Below are positions 1 to 8,650 of a stretch of DNA of 64,000 nt, piece by piece (the stretch's first letter is position 1; the number at the start of each line of letters is the position of its first letter). The notes beneath the pieces are model-generated. The model was not told the DNA's origin, did no database searches, and was given only the letters and a program-made list of their open reading frames with translations. A program made the translations under genes and the position numbers. The DNA lies in NCBI RefSeq assembly GCF_900102265.1, contig NZ_FNBH01000003.1, positions 605,815 through 669,814 on the forward strand, read 5' to 3'. The stretch is from Epilithonimonas hungarica. GTDB lineage: Bacteria; Bacteroidota; Bacteroidia; Flavobacteriales; Weeksellaceae.

Positions 1-117
1 GTCTATAGTAAAGAACGAAATTCCAATTTCAATGCTTTTCGTTTTGGTTTTGCTTCATTAAACGATGAAGAAATAATCAAAGCCATTGATATCCTAAAGA
101 CAACGATACATAAATAG
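1..117 (+). CDS. MocR/GntR-type regulator or class I aminotransferase, C-terminal end (partial)
   Basis: Thirty-eight codons run in from the left edge to a TAG at 115-117. The residues FRFGFASLNDEEIIKAIDIL look like the last strand and helix of the PLP-dependent aminotransferase fold, where a conserved R-x-GF/FA-S-L-x-x-E-E-I motif precedes the final helix. In Bacteroidota this ending is most often seen on MocR-type regulators, which join a GntR winged helix to an aminotransferase-like domain. Only the tail is present, so the N-terminal domain, function and start cannot be judged. A plain aminotransferase is the alternative. Confidence 0.5.
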   Translation, partial: VYSKERNSNFNAFRFGFASLNDEEIIKAIDILKTTIHK

Positions 118-177
118 ATCTAAAGTTTTAATGCTACAGCCGGGATCACGGTTTATAATTCCTAAATCATCGGCCTT

Positions 178-408
178 TCAGTTGTAATGTTTTGCAGAAA
201 ATGTCGCTCGTTCACTTTCAAAGTTAAAATACAGTTCAATACAACCCTTGAATACGTTGATATTCAAGGGTTGTATTGTGGTCCCACCTGGGCTTGAATC
301 GGCTCCGGCATTATTAATGATAATTTCTATTCTACCATACTTTCCCAATATCTCCTTTGGCGCACTAATAAAAAAGCCTAAATCTCGTATATTTAGACTT
401 AATCCAGT
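178..408 (-). pseudogene. Remnant of a short-chain dehydrogenase/reductase
   Basis: The reverse strand is open between stops at 409-411 and 178-180 and has no usable start. It contains GKYGRIEIIINNAGADSSPG, the segment around the SDR NNAG motif (core at about 286-345). The Rossmann glycine motif, the catalytic YxxxK and the C-terminus are all missing, so this is a fragment and not a gene. It lies beside intact SDR genes and is probably debris from an older copy in the same cluster. The match rests on about 25 residues. Confidence 0.5.
238..277. repeat. Perfect 17-bp inverted repeat with a 6-nt loop
   Basis: Positions 238-254 are the exact reverse complement of 261-277, and the loop is CGTTGA. 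The hairpin sits inside the SDR remnant and 120 bp after the MocR-like stop. There is no T-run on either side, so a normal intrinsic terminator is not indicated. Confidence 0.7.
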
Positions 409-530
409 TTATGGTGTAAAAAAAGTCAAGCCATTTTTAATATCAAACAAAGTGTTGTCAGGCTGTTCTTTTAGTGCTTACGTTTAATTTTTTCGATACT
501 TTAAAGACATAGATTCATATTCACTGTTAT

Positions 531-1445
531 CTAATTGAATGAAATCCGAAACTCCAAAGGTGTTTGATTAGTCTTATTTTTAAATAATTTGCTGAAAGAT
601 TGTGAGTATTCAAACCCGAGTTCAAATGCAATTTCGCTAACGGTAAGATTTGTTGTAGTGAGAATGTATTTTGCCCTTTCAATTATTTTGTCTTGTATAT
701 GCTGTTGGGTACTTTGCCCTGTAAGATTTCTCAACATATCACTCAAATAATTGGCAGACATATTTAATTCGTTAGAAAAAAACTGAACGGACGGAATGCC
801 TTTTTGTTGTAAGTGTCCATTGTTTATATAGTCTGATAATAATTTTTCAAACCTAATCAGCAAATCATTATTAACCGCTTTCCTTGTGATAAATTGACGA
901 TTATAAAATCGGTTGCAATAATTCAAAAGTAATTCTATTTGAGAAATCAAAATATCCTGACTGTAAACATCAATGTCCGAAATGTACTCTTTACGGATAG
1001 TGTCCATTACGCTTTCAATTATTTTTGATTCTCCATCAGACAAATGCAACGCCTCATTTACAGCATAGGAAAAGAAACCAAATTGTTGGATTTTTTTATC
1101 CAAAGAATATGTTCTTAAAAAATCGGGGTGTATTAACATTGTCCAACCTTTCAACTGTACATTATCCGCTAATTCAGATACAATAACTTGTTTGGGTGCG
1201 TGAAATACCATTGCACCTTCCTGAAAATCGTAATATTGCTGACCGTATTTCATTGTTCCGTCATAATTGATTTTTCGGCTTATCGTATAAAAGTTATAGG
1301 TTTTATTCTTTAATTTTTCATCATTAAAATTTCTAATACTCTCGTGATTGATAATACTAATCAAAGGGTGTTTTGGCTTTTCAACACCTAACAAACTATG
1401 ATACTCCGAAATGGATTTTATGTTATATGGTTTTTCCATTTTCAT
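531..1445 (-). CDS. AraC-family transcriptional regulator
   Basis: This is a 304-residue protein. The N-terminal two thirds look like the cupin-type sensing domain of cytoplasmic AraC regulators. The last 100 or so residues carry two helix-turn-helix units, with LNMSANYLSDMLRNLTGQS as the first and LTVSEIAFELGFEYSQSFSK leading into the second, followed by the usual FKxxTxxTPLEFR ending. The start is an ATG at 1443-1445. It lies 9 bp downstream of the SDR gene at 1455-2288 on the same strand and probably shares its transcript. It would be expected to control the adjacent SDR and hydrolase genes, but no operator was identified. Confidence 0.9.
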   Translation of the reverse strand: MKMEKPYNIKSISEYHSLLGVEKPKHPLISIINHESIRNFNDEKLKNKTYNFYTISRKINYDGTMKYGQQYYDFQEGAMVFHAPKQVIVSELADNVQLKGWTMLIHPDFLRTYSLDKKIQQFGFFSYAVNEALHLSDGESKIIESVMDTIRKEYISDIDVYSQDILISQIELLLNYCNRFYNRQFITRKAVNNDLLIRFEKLLSDYINNGHLQQKGIPSVQFFSNELNMSANYLSDMLRNLTGQSTQQHIQDKIIERAKYILTTTNLTVSEIAFELGFEYSQSFSKLFKNKTNQTPLEFRISFN

Positions 1446-1454
1446 TCAGTAAAT

Positions 1455-2288
1455 TTATTCTAAATTAGTAGATGTAGAAATGTGCTTATACACTTCAAAT
1501 TCTTCGAGGTTTTTAGCCATTTTATCTGTTATCATTTTGAAACTATCCACTCCTAAAATTAAATGTACTGGCGGATTTTCCATATTAGCTAAATTAAACA
1601 ATTCAGTTACTAATTTTTTAGGGTCGCCCGGTTGTGTTCCTGCTCTTCCTGAATAACTTTGAAATGTTTTATCACTATCGTATTCTTCTATTCGGTTCTT
1701 TGTGTAAGTTAATGAGCCTTCATCAAGGAAATTTGTTCTGAAGGAACCTGGCAACACAACAGTAGCTTTCACATTAAGCGGTGCAATTTCTAATGCCAAT
1801 GATTCGGTAAGCCCTACCATTGCAAATTTTGAGGTGACATAACTCCCAATGTGCGCACCTGCAATATAGCCTGCCGCAGAAGCGATATTGATAATATGAC
1901 CGGAACGTTGCTTTCTAAATTGTGCCATTGAAGCCCTGATAACATTTACCGTTCCGAATAAATTTACATCCAGTGCTTTTCTAAATTCGTCATCGGTTAA
2001 TTCTTCCAAACTTCCGATATATGAAAATCCTGCATTATTAACGGCTACATCTAATCCTCCAAAATGTTCAACTGTTTCGTTGATTGCCTTTTTAACATCT
2101 TCGCTGTTTGTAATATCTAATTTAATGGGCAGAAAATTCTCGCTTTCAACTCCAACACTTTGTTTTAATTGATTTGTATTTCGTGAAGTAGCAGCAACTT
2201 TTTCGCCTTTATCTAATAATAGTTTTGTCAGTAACAGTCCCATCCCTTTTGATGCCCCTGTTACAAACCAACTTTTTTGTTTTTCCAT
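1455..2288 (-). CDS. SDR-family oxidoreductase
   Basis: This 277-residue classical short-chain dehydrogenase carries the nucleotide-binding motif TGASKGMG (residues 10-17), a central NNAG, a serine in NIASAAGY and the catalytic pair YVTSK. The C-terminal VHLILGVDSF segment is shared with the SDRs at 3568 and 5194, which puts the three in one subfamily of NAD(P)-dependent reductases of unknown substrate. I chose the ATG at 2286-2288; a TTG nine bases upstream could extend it by three residues. The AraC regulator follows directly downstream. All catalytic residues are intact. Confidence 0.88.
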   Translation of the reverse strand: MEKQKSWFVTGASKGMGLLLTKLLLDKGEKVAATSRNTNQLKQSVGVESENFLPIKLDITNSEDVKKAINETVEHFGGLDVAVNNAGFSYIGSLEELTDDEFRKALDVNLFGTVNVIRASMAQFRKQRSGHIINIASAAGYIAGAHIGSYVTSKFAMVGLTESLALEIAPLNVKATVVLPGSFRTNFLDEGSLTYTKNRIEEYDSDKTFQSYSGRAGTQPGDPKKLVTELFNLANMENPPVHLILGVDSFKMITDKMAKNLEEFEVYKHISTSTNLE

Positions 2289-2377
2289 CTTAATCAAACT
2301 GTTTTTTATTGTCTTAAATACGTTGTGTGAACAATAATAACCATAGGATTTTCACGAAAACCCTATGGTTTATTGAG

Positions 2378-3472
2378 TTAGTATTTTCTTAAGAACTCGT
2401 CAACTTTATCTATTGCCGGGTCAAGATATTTATCTATATCGTACAAGTCCATATGCGATGCACCCTCTATCACAAACCATTCTTTTTCCCCGGCTGCCAT
2501 TTCATAAACTTGTTTGTCCATATCGTGGGTAAATGCTTCGCTTCCCGCAATTACCAAAAATGGTGTGGTAAAATACTTTGCCTGATTTACAAATACTCTT
2601 GCAGGGTCAACAGGCATACCAATTGTTGGGTAATAAGGCGAATAATTTGGAATTTTGTCGTGTCCTGCTCTGTTGAAGTAATATTCATAAGCATCTTTTA
2701 ATGCTTTTGAAGCATTTTCTGGCGGTGGTATAGGCATTCCACCAAATGTTGGTGCAGTGTCGTATTCGCCCGTTTCGTAGTAGCGTTGTTTGCCTTCTGC
2801 GGCTACTTTCAACATTTTGTCAAGCACTTCTTTTGGATAAGCACCAAATAAACTTGCGGCTGCATCAAAATTGCCCACAAGTGTTGCAACGGCTTTAATC
2901 CGAACATCGCCAATTGCTACATTACAGATATAGGGCGCACCCGCACAAGCTCCAAGTCCATAAAATTTCTCTCTGTCAACAAATTTTAAAGTCCTCAAAA
3001 AACTAATCGCATCTGTTGTATTGGGAATCATATTGTGCATCGATTCGTAGTTTCTTACTTCGCCCTCACTATCTCCAAAATTTATAGGATCAAAAACCAA
3101 AAAGGCGTAACCTTTGGCAGCAAGTTTATTACCGTAAGTTGCGCCAGTTTGTTCTTTGACCTGTGTACCGACACGTGTATATATGATCGTTGGATACTTC
3201 TTTTCGCTATCAAACCCTTTGGGTAAATATAAATCTCCCGCCAATTTGTAACCTTGGCTCATAAAATAAACCCTGTTTTTTCCTTCCTTTAACTGAGAGT
3301 AGTCTACAGTCAAGACTTCTTGATTTTTCATTTTATTACTATTTAAATTGTTATGTAATTCTATTTGAGAGAAACCCGTTGTATAAACGCACATCATAAT
3401 GGTTGTTGTGAAGGCGATACGTTTTACTCTCCTGGGCAACCATAAATTCCGGTTTTTTGTACGTTTGTTCAT
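2378..3472 (-). CDS. Secreted alpha/beta hydrolase of the dienelactone hydrolase/YcjY type
   Basis: The protein has 364 residues. A basic N-terminus and a hydrophobic stretch ending at TTGFSQ form a likely Sec signal peptide, placing the enzyme in the periplasm. The body is an alpha/beta hydrolase. The nucleophile elbow reads GLGACAGAPY, so the nucleophile would be cysteine as in dienelactone hydrolases. A candidate histidine sits in EGASHMDLYD near the end. The region between strands 3 and 4 (DPINFGDSEGE) is typical of the family. It lies among SDR genes on the same strand, which suggests a joint catabolic or detoxifying role; the substrate is unknown. Confidence 0.78.
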   Translation of the reverse strand: MNKRTKNRNLWLPRRVKRIAFTTTIMMCVYTTGFSQIELHNNLNSNKMKNQEVLTVDYSQLKEGKNRVYFMSQGYKLAGDLYLPKGFDSEKKYPTIIYTRVGTQVKEQTGATYGNKLAAKGYAFLVFDPINFGDSEGEVRNYESMHNMIPNTTDAISFLRTLKFVDREKFYGLGACAGAPYICNVAIGDVRIKAVATLVGNFDAAASLFGAYPKEVLDKMLKVAAEGKQRYYETGEYDTAPTFGGMPIPPPENASKALKDAYEYYFNRAGHDKIPNYSPYYPTIGMPVDPARVFVNQAKYFTTPFLVIAGSEAFTHDMDKQVYEMAAGEKEWFVIEGASHMDLYDIDKYLDPAIDKVDEFLRKY

Positions 3473-3567
3473 ATAACTTTTGCTCTTAAATTTCTAAATC
3501 AAAATTAATGAGTATCAAGGTGTTGACTGTATCCAAATCTCTTAGGGTTGTGTTCAAATACAGGATT

Positions 3568-4398
3568 TTATTCAAATCCGGTTGAGAAGCTCAGCTCTTT
3601 CAGTTGTTCCAGATTTTCAAGCTGAGATTTGTAATAATTTACAGCTCTTTCATAAGCATCTCCCCCCATCAGCAAATGCAAAGGCGCATTTTCCTTTCCC
3701 GCGGTATCAATTAAAATCTTAACCAGTTTATCGGGATTTCCCGGCTGCTGTCCGTTAAATTGATTCATAGCATCAACCAGATTTTGTGTGCCGTATGCTT
3801 CAATTTTATTTTGGGCTACCGGAAATGCGCCTAAAAAATTTGTTCTGAAAAGCCCCGGAGAAACAATGGTCACTTTCACATTGAATGGTTTTGCTTCCAA
3901 CGCCAATGCTTCAGAGAATCCTATTACAGCCGATTTAACAGCGTTGTAGCTTCCAGCACCTGCATCGGCAGAATAACCCGCAGACGAAGCAAAATTAAAA
4001 AAGTGACCACTTTTTTGCTGTCTGAAATATGGCATTACATTCCTGATTACATTTTGGAATGCAAACACATTAACAGCCACTGACTGCTGAAATTCTTTGG
4101 CAGAAACTTCCTCTAATGCCCCCAAAAGCATATAACCTGCATTGTTTACGGCAACATCAATTTTTCCAAAATTTTTTACCGTTTCATCAATCGCTGCTTT
4201 TACTTCGCTATCATCGGTAATGTCAACGGTTAGTGCTAATAAATTCGGGTTTGTTCCGATTTTATCTTCAATGCTTGCTTTGTTTCGTGAAGTTGCAGCA
4301 ACTTTATAGCCGGCTGCCAATAATTTTTTTGCAAGTGCTAAGCCAAAACCATTTGAAGCACCTGTAATAAACCAAACCTGTTCTTTTTGATTATTCAT
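3568..4398 (-). CDS. SDR-family oxidoreductase
   Basis: This is a 276-residue classical SDR. The cofactor motif TGASNGFG lies near residue 13, followed by NNAG, a serine in FASSAGY and the catalytic YNAVK. The tail contains LHLLMGGDAYERA, parallel to the endings of the SDRs at 1455 and 5194, so the three probably arose by duplication or were gathered together. The start is an ATG at 4396-4398. The gene is co-directional with its neighbours, with a 44-bp gap to the FabG-like gene upstream. The substrate is unknown. Confidence 0.88.
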   Translation of the reverse strand: MNNQKEQVWFITGASNGFGLALAKKLLAAGYKVAATSRNKASIEDKIGTNPNLLALTVDITDDSEVKAAIDETVKNFGKIDVAVNNAGYMLLGALEEVSAKEFQQSVAVNVFAFQNVIRNVMPYFRQQKSGHFFNFASSAGYSADAGAGSYNAVKSAVIGFSEALALEAKPFNVKVTIVSPGLFRTNFLGAFPVAQNKIEAYGTQNLVDAMNQFNGQQPGNPDKLVKILIDTAGKENAPLHLLMGGDAYERAVNYYKSQLENLEQLKELSFSTGFE

Positions 4399-4442
4399 CT
4401 TAATATAATTTTTGTTGTTAATAATGTTTTATTGAAAATTGT

Positions 4443-5186
4443 TTATTTAAGTCCTCCTGAGACTTCGATGCGGCTATCGGCTAAAAATGCTGAGTCATCG
4501 CTTGCTAAAAATACCGCCACTTTAGCTACATCCTTCGGAAAACCCATACGACGTAATGGAGTGGCTTTTATATATTGTTCAGCAACGCCGCCACCAAAAT
4601 CAACCTGTGTCCCTTCAGTTTCAATTGCTCCCGGAGCTATAGCATTCACCCGAATATTTTTTGGGCCTAATTCTGCGGCAAGCGCGTGCGTAATGCTTTG
4701 TACAGCACCTTTAGTTCCTGAATAAATTGAATAGGTAGGTACGCCTTTTTCACTCACTACCGAAGTCATATTAATAATGCTGCCGCCTTTTTCTCCAAAA
4801 TATTTTACTGCTTCCCTTGTCGCCAAAAGATTCCCAAGAACATTGATACTGTAATGACGATTGAACTCCTCTACGCTTATTTCTTCTATAGGGATTGATT
4901 TGAAAACACCCGCATTGTTTACCAAAATATCCAAACGACCAAACACTGTATTTGCTTCTTCAAACATTTTTTTTACATCTGCTTCTTTTGAAACATCAGC
5001 ATATATTGCAATAGCTTTACCGTCCTTTGCGATAATTTCATTTACCATATTCTCTGCGCCTGCTTTATCACTTGCGTAATTGACTACTACACTGGCACCT
5101 TCCTCGGCAAATGCTCTGGCAATGCCCGCACCGATACCTTTGGATGCCCCTGTTACAATGGCTACTTTTCCTTCTAATTTTTTCAT
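4443..5186 (-). CDS. FabG-like SDR oxidoreductase
   Basis: At 247 residues this has the standard length of the FabG/glucose-dehydrogenase branch of SDRs. It carries VTGASKGIG at residues 10-18, an NNAG motif, a serine in NMTSVVSEKG and the catalytic YSGTK. The segment NAIAPGAIETEG and the ending FLASDDSAFLADSRIEVSGG are classic for 3-oxoacyl-ACP reductase-like enzymes. It differs from the longer SDRs beside it and so is a separate lineage. Its position in a cluster without fatty-acid genes argues against a true FabG role. It starts 7 bp after the SDR at 5194-6072 and is probably translated from the same mRNA. Confidence 0.88.
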   Translation of the reverse strand: MKKLEGKVAIVTGASKGIGAGIARAFAEEGASVVVNYASDKAGAENMVNEIIAKDGKAIAIYADVSKEADVKKMFEEANTVFGRLDILVNNAGVFKSIPIEEISVEEFNRHYSINVLGNLLATREAVKYFGEKGGSIINMTSVVSEKGVPTYSIYSGTKGAVQSITHALAAELGPKNIRVNAIAPGAIETEGTQVDFGGGVAEQYIKATPLRRMGFPKDVAKVAVFLASDDSAFLADSRIEVSGGLK

Positions 5187-5193
5187 TTGATTA

Positions 5194-6072
5194 TTATTTT
5201 ACTTTTAAAATATCTTGTCTTCTCTCTTCAGAAAGCCACGGATTTTCTACATCATCAAAATCGGTAGACATGCTTACGGATTTCCATTGCTCAAATTCTG
5301 CTTTTCTATCGGCATCAACGACTTCCAGAATAGCAACAGCATCTGAACCCAAAACCAGGTGAACAGGCGGCTCGGGATGTTCCACCAAATCAATGATCAC
5401 TTGTGCTGCTTTGTCCGGATTTCCTAACGGTGTAATGTCTTTGAGATAATCTTTAAGAGATTGCAGGATACTTTCGTAATCATCGATTGGTTCGGCATAG
5501 GTCATTGAATTGCTTGCCCAATCTGTACGAAAGCCGCCCGGTTCAATAGACGTAACTTTGATGCCAAATGCGGCAACTTCTTTACTTAAAACCTCGGTAA
5601 AACCTTGTAAACCGAACTTTGCTGCCTGATACATAGAAAATCCTGCGGAACCAACCCTCCCGCCAACTGAACTCACATTGAAAATGCTGCCTGAACGTTG
5701 TTTACGCAAATAAGGCAACGCCGCTCTTGTAATTTCGATAGGTGCATATAAATTCACATCTAATTGGCTTTTCATTTGCTCATCAGAAAATTCTTCGATA
5801 GCACCCGTAATACCAAAGCCTGCATTGTTTACTAACACATCAATTCCTCCGAAGTGTTTTACCGTTTGTTCTACTGCTTTATGGATTTGAACCTTATTGC
5901 TCACATCTAATTGCAAAGCAAGAATTTGATGGGGAAATTTTTCTGCCAAATCATTTAATTGTTTCGGGTTTCTTGCTGTGGCTGCAACGCTGTCGCCTTT
6001 TGCTAAAACAGCTTCCGTTATACTTCTACCCAAGCCTCGTGAGCTTCCTGTGATAAACCAAACTTTACTCAT
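5194..6072 (-). CDS. SDR-family oxidoreductase
   Basis: This 292-residue SDR has ITGSSRGLG near residue 7, NNAG, an SSVGG serine motif and catalytic YQAAK. The C-terminal half contains PVHLVLGSDAV, as in the SDRs at 1455 and 3568. It is the first gene of the leftward SDR run and starts 83 bp from the divergent HxlR regulator at 6156. HxlR regulators paired divergently with oxidoreductases usually sense reactive electrophiles or redox stress and repress the partner, so this gene is the best candidate target. The physiological substrate cannot be inferred. Confidence 0.88.
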   Translation of the reverse strand: MSKVWFITGSSRGLGRSITEAVLAKGDSVAATARNPKQLNDLAEKFPHQILALQLDVSNKVQIHKAVEQTVKHFGGIDVLVNNAGFGITGAIEEFSDEQMKSQLDVNLYAPIEITRAALPYLRKQRSGSIFNVSSVGGRVGSAGFSMYQAAKFGLQGFTEVLSKEVAAFGIKVTSIEPGGFRTDWASNSMTYAEPIDDYESILQSLKDYLKDITPLGNPDKAAQVIIDLVEHPEPPVHLVLGSDAVAILEVVDADRKAEFEQWKSVSMSTDFDDVENPWLSEERRQDILKVK

Positions 6073-6120
6073 CTTTATTAAATTTCTTTTGTTTGCAGCA
6101 AAATTATCCCAAAAAAGATA

Positions 6121-6150
6121 TACATTTGATACCTGTATACAAAAGGATAC
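6121..6150 (+). promoter_or_regulatory. Candidate HxlR promoter and operator region
   Basis: A TACATTTG box (6121-6128) matches the Bacteroidota -7 consensus TAnnTTTG. A TTTG at 6092-6095 is too far upstream (25-nt spacer) to be a convincing -33 box. Just downstream, CTGTATAC and AAAAGGATAC form a loosely symmetrical AT-rich stretch of the kind HxlR proteins bind. The assignment rests on position and consensus only. Confidence 0.3.
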
Positions 6151-6155
6151 TTAAA

Positions 6156-6512
6156 ATGAGTAAGGGTAAAAAAGAAAAAGAGCGGAATTTTGAAGAAAAA
6201 ATAAGGTTTGTGCAGGACACATATTTTGTAATTGGGGGAAAATGGAAATTGCCAATTATTATTTCTATTTATCACGGACACAATCGCTTCAACGAAATTT
6301 TGCAATCAATTCCGAAAATTACAAATCGTGTATTGTCAAAAGAATTGAGGCACTTAGAAGAAAATGAACTGATTTCGAGAAAAGTTTACGACGATTATCC
6401 CGCTAGAATAGAGTACACGCTTACGGATTACTGTCACAGTGTAACTGACGTGTTAACGTCTATGGAGAAATGGGGAAAACAACATCGCGAAAGGATTAAA
6501 GATAAGATGTAA
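6156..6512 (+). CDS. HxlR-family winged-helix regulator
   Basis: The protein has 118 residues when started at the ATG at 6156; a TTG at 6093 would add 21 residues that do not look conserved. The core GGKWKLPIIISIYHGHNRFNE followed by IPKITNRVLSKELRHLEENELI is the diagnostic HxlR/DUF24 winged helix, and PARIEYTLTDYCHS is the wing. It has no obvious separate ligand domain, as expected for this family of dimeric repressors and activators. It is divergent from the SDR cluster and probably controls both directions. Confidence 0.9.
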   Translation: MSKGKKEKERNFEEKIRFVQDTYFVIGGKWKLPIIISIYHGHNRFNEILQSIPKITNRVLSKELRHLEENELISRKVYDDYPARIEYTLTDYCHSVTDVLTSMEKWGKQHRERIKDKM

Positions 6513-6857
6513 TAGTGTTATTAGTTATCTATCTGCTGTTTATCAATTGGTTTCTACGCTTATCAAAGGCATCATCCAATCAATCCTGCGTCTGCATCTC
6601 CTTTCCATCTTATTTGGAAGCAACTTTTGGCTTTGGCTACGGCACGTCATGGAAAATCGATATATATTGCCTCCAACCGGCGGGCAGAAACCTAAGAATT
6701 TTTTGCAGTATTTTCTATTTCTGTCAACCGAGATTTCATGATATTACTTAAAAACAACCTTCAATAAACTTTGAAGGCTGTCTGATCTTATACTTTGGTA
6801 ATTTCGATATTGCATATCAAAACTTATGGCAACTGCATTGATTATTTTGACTGTAAT
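6513..6857. other. Intergenic stretch without a recognisable gene
   Basis: Two overlapping plus-strand open frames of 60-80 codons lie here (6515-6751), but neither has a credible start context, composition or recognisable motif. The only structure seen is the hairpin at 6758-6777. Confidence 0.5.
6748..6777 (-). terminator. Intrinsic terminator of the SDR gene at 6858
   Basis: Read on the minus strand, a 7-bp stem (6758-6764 with 6771-6777) with a 6-nt loop is followed by a T-rich run (6748-6757). It lies 80 bp after the SDR stop. Confidence 0.55.
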
Positions 6858-7670
6858 TTATTTACCGAAAAATACAGTATCCCATTCCTGGTGAAATATT
6901 TCTGCGCCCAACTCCAAACGTCTGTTGTATTCATTATTTGCTGCAGCACCCACCACATAGCGTAAGCGGTTTTTACCGTCCGTTGCCGCTTCGTAAATCA
7001 CTTCTGAAACGGTCTCCGGAGGTTCAAGGCCGTTGATGACCTCGTCGCTGAAGAACATTTTTTTGAACCCTTCAAAAAATTCATCATACGCTGGATGTTC
7101 CGGAACCACCAATGATCGTCCGACAAAATCTGTTTTGGTTGGGCCAGGCTGAACTGTTTTGACCTGAATACCAAGCTGACCGAGTTCAAACGCCAAACTT
7201 TCCGTCCAACCTTCGATCGCCCATTTGGTTGCGTGATATAATGAAAAGAATGGATAAGCAACTAGCCCGCCAATTGAGGAGATGGTTATAAAGACGCCCT
7301 CCTTGTTTTTCCGAAAATGTGGAATAAATTCTTTCGTCAATTTTATAACGCCTAAAAGATTTGTATTGATCACCTGTTCAATTTGCTGATCTGTGGTGCC
7401 CTCCAAAGCTCCAACAGTACCATAACCCGCATTATTCAACACTACATCAACTTTTCCTAGTGAAGTAGCCTCTGCAACTACCGATCTGATCTGTTCAAAA
7501 TCGGTAACATCTAAAGGCAAAAGCGTTACATTTTTCAGCTGAGTAAGTTCTGTCTCTTTCTCAGGATTCCTCATTGTTGCTATCACATTCCAGCCTTTTT
7601 CGTGGAAGAATTTTGCTGTAGCTTTTCCAATTCCTGACGAAGCACCAGTAATAAAAATTGTTTTTGTCAT
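6858..7670 (-). CDS. SDR-family oxidoreductase
   Basis: I start this protein at the ATG at 7668-7670, giving 270 residues (MTKTIFITGASSGIG). The longer frame upstream uses a non-ATG start and adds 22 unconserved residues. It carries TGASSGIG, NNAGYG, a serine in TISSIGG and catalytic YHATK, and the proximal tail includes VQPGPTKTDF. It is a classical SDR from another subgroup than the 1455/3568/5194 set. The next gene upstream on the same strand is an AraC regulator 83 bp away, a common regulator-enzyme pairing. The substrate is unknown. Confidence 0.87.
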   Translation of the reverse strand: MTKTIFITGASSGIGKATAKFFHEKGWNVIATMRNPEKETELTQLKNVTLLPLDVTDFEQIRSVVAEATSLGKVDVVLNNAGYGTVGALEGTTDQQIEQVINTNLLGVIKLTKEFIPHFRKNKEGVFITISSIGGLVAYPFFSLYHATKWAIEGWTESLAFELGQLGIQVKTVQPGPTKTDFVGRSLVVPEHPAYDEFFEGFKKMFFSDEVINGLEPPETVSEVIYEAATDGKNRLRYVVGAAANNEYNRRLELGAEIFHQEWDTVFFGK

Positions 7671-7753
7671 TGTTTTAAAGAATTTTATTGATGCAAAATT
7701 AGAACAGTAACAAAATTTGATGCTAATACAAATCAATCACATATATACAAAAA

Positions 7754-8650
7754 TCAATCAGTCCTGAATTGACTTGGCGTTATTTTAGTCTGCTTTTTGA
7801 AAAAATTGTGAAAGTGCGTAGTTTCTTTAAAGCCTAAGGCAAATGCAATTTCTGATATGTCCTTATTGGTATACTTCAATAAAATTTTAGATTCAACCAA
7901 AATGCGCTCTTGTATTATAACAGATGTTGATTTATTCACTACCCCTTTTAAAGCCTTGTTCAGATGATTGACATGAACAGATAATTTCTCTGCAAAATCG
8001 GATGCTGAACGCAAGCGTAGTGTTCCAACATCTTCGACAGGAAACTGACGCTCTAGCAATTCCAAAAATTGAGTAGTAATTTTTTGAGAGGCATTTGTCG
8101 CATTCTTCCGAATAGACGCAACAGGTATTAATTTTTCTGTATTGTATAAAAGTTCAAAGACAGACACACGCATTTTGTCGTATTTGTGTTTATGATCAGA
8201 CGTCCACTCAGTAAGCATTTCGCTGAACACTTGTATCGCCCATTTGACTTGTTTGTCGCTCAGTTCAAGAATTGGCAGGCCTTCCGGGTGAAAAACCGAA
8301 TAGTTTTTCGGATTACCGAAATGATGAAAAAAACTTTCTGTAAAAACACAGGAAAATCCATTTTGATTTTTACCAATTTGCTCCCAATTATAGGGGATCT
8401 GGGGATTTGCAAACAACAAGGCCTGCTTTTTTATTTCAATAGTTTTATCTGAAAAATGTACTTTATTTCTTCCTTGTATCAGGCTTATTTTGTAATAACC
8501 TCTGCGACTGTAAGGTATAGGTTTTATGCTGCAACCCGCGAGGTCATCAAATTTGAACACATTGAAATGTCCAATCTCGCTTTTTAAATTTGTTGGAACA
8601 GCACTAAAGCGTTCAGTATAAAAATCTTCAAGTGTCTCGACCATTTTCAT
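7754..8650 (-). CDS. AraC-family transcriptional regulator
   Basis: This protein has 298 residues. Residues of about 1-180 form a cupin-like sensing domain, including YYKISLIQGRNKVHFSDKTI. The C-terminal 100 residues carry the double helix-turn-helix: DFAEKLSVHVNHLNKALKG, then DISEIAFALGFKETTHFHNF with the end FKKQTKITPSQFR. The start is the ATG at 8648-8650. It lies directly upstream of the SDR at 6858-7670 on the same strand, so control of that gene is likely. No operator repeat was found in the gap. Confidence 0.9.
   Translation of the reverse strand: MKMVETLEDFYTERFSAVPTNLKSEIGHFNVFKFDDLAGCSIKPIPYSRRGYYKISLIQGRNKVHFSDKTIEIKKQALLFANPQIPYNWEQIGKNQNGFSCVFTESFFHHFGNPKNYSVFHPEGLPILELSDKQVKWAIQVFSEMLTEWTSDHKHKYDKMRVSVFELLYNTEKLIPVASIRKNATNASQKITTQFLELLERQFPVEDVGTLRLRSASDFAEKLSVHVNHLNKALKGVVNKSTSVIIQERILVESKILLKYTNKDISEIAFALGFKETTHFHNFFKKQTKITPSQFRTD

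Noticed and set aside
278..300. A tRNA 3'-end fragment, suggested by GGTCCCACCTGGGCTTGAATC
   Set aside because: The T stem cannot form because the 5' half does not pair, and the same bases read as part of the SDR remnant NNAGADSSPGG. The SDR explanation covers more sequence.
248..487. 79-codon plus-strand ORF
   Set aside because: It lies opposite the SDR remnant and through the palindrome, with no motif of its own.
6515..6751. Two overlapping plus-strand ORFs of 64 and 78 codons
   Set aside because: No signal peptide, domain or start context; composition is not gene-like.
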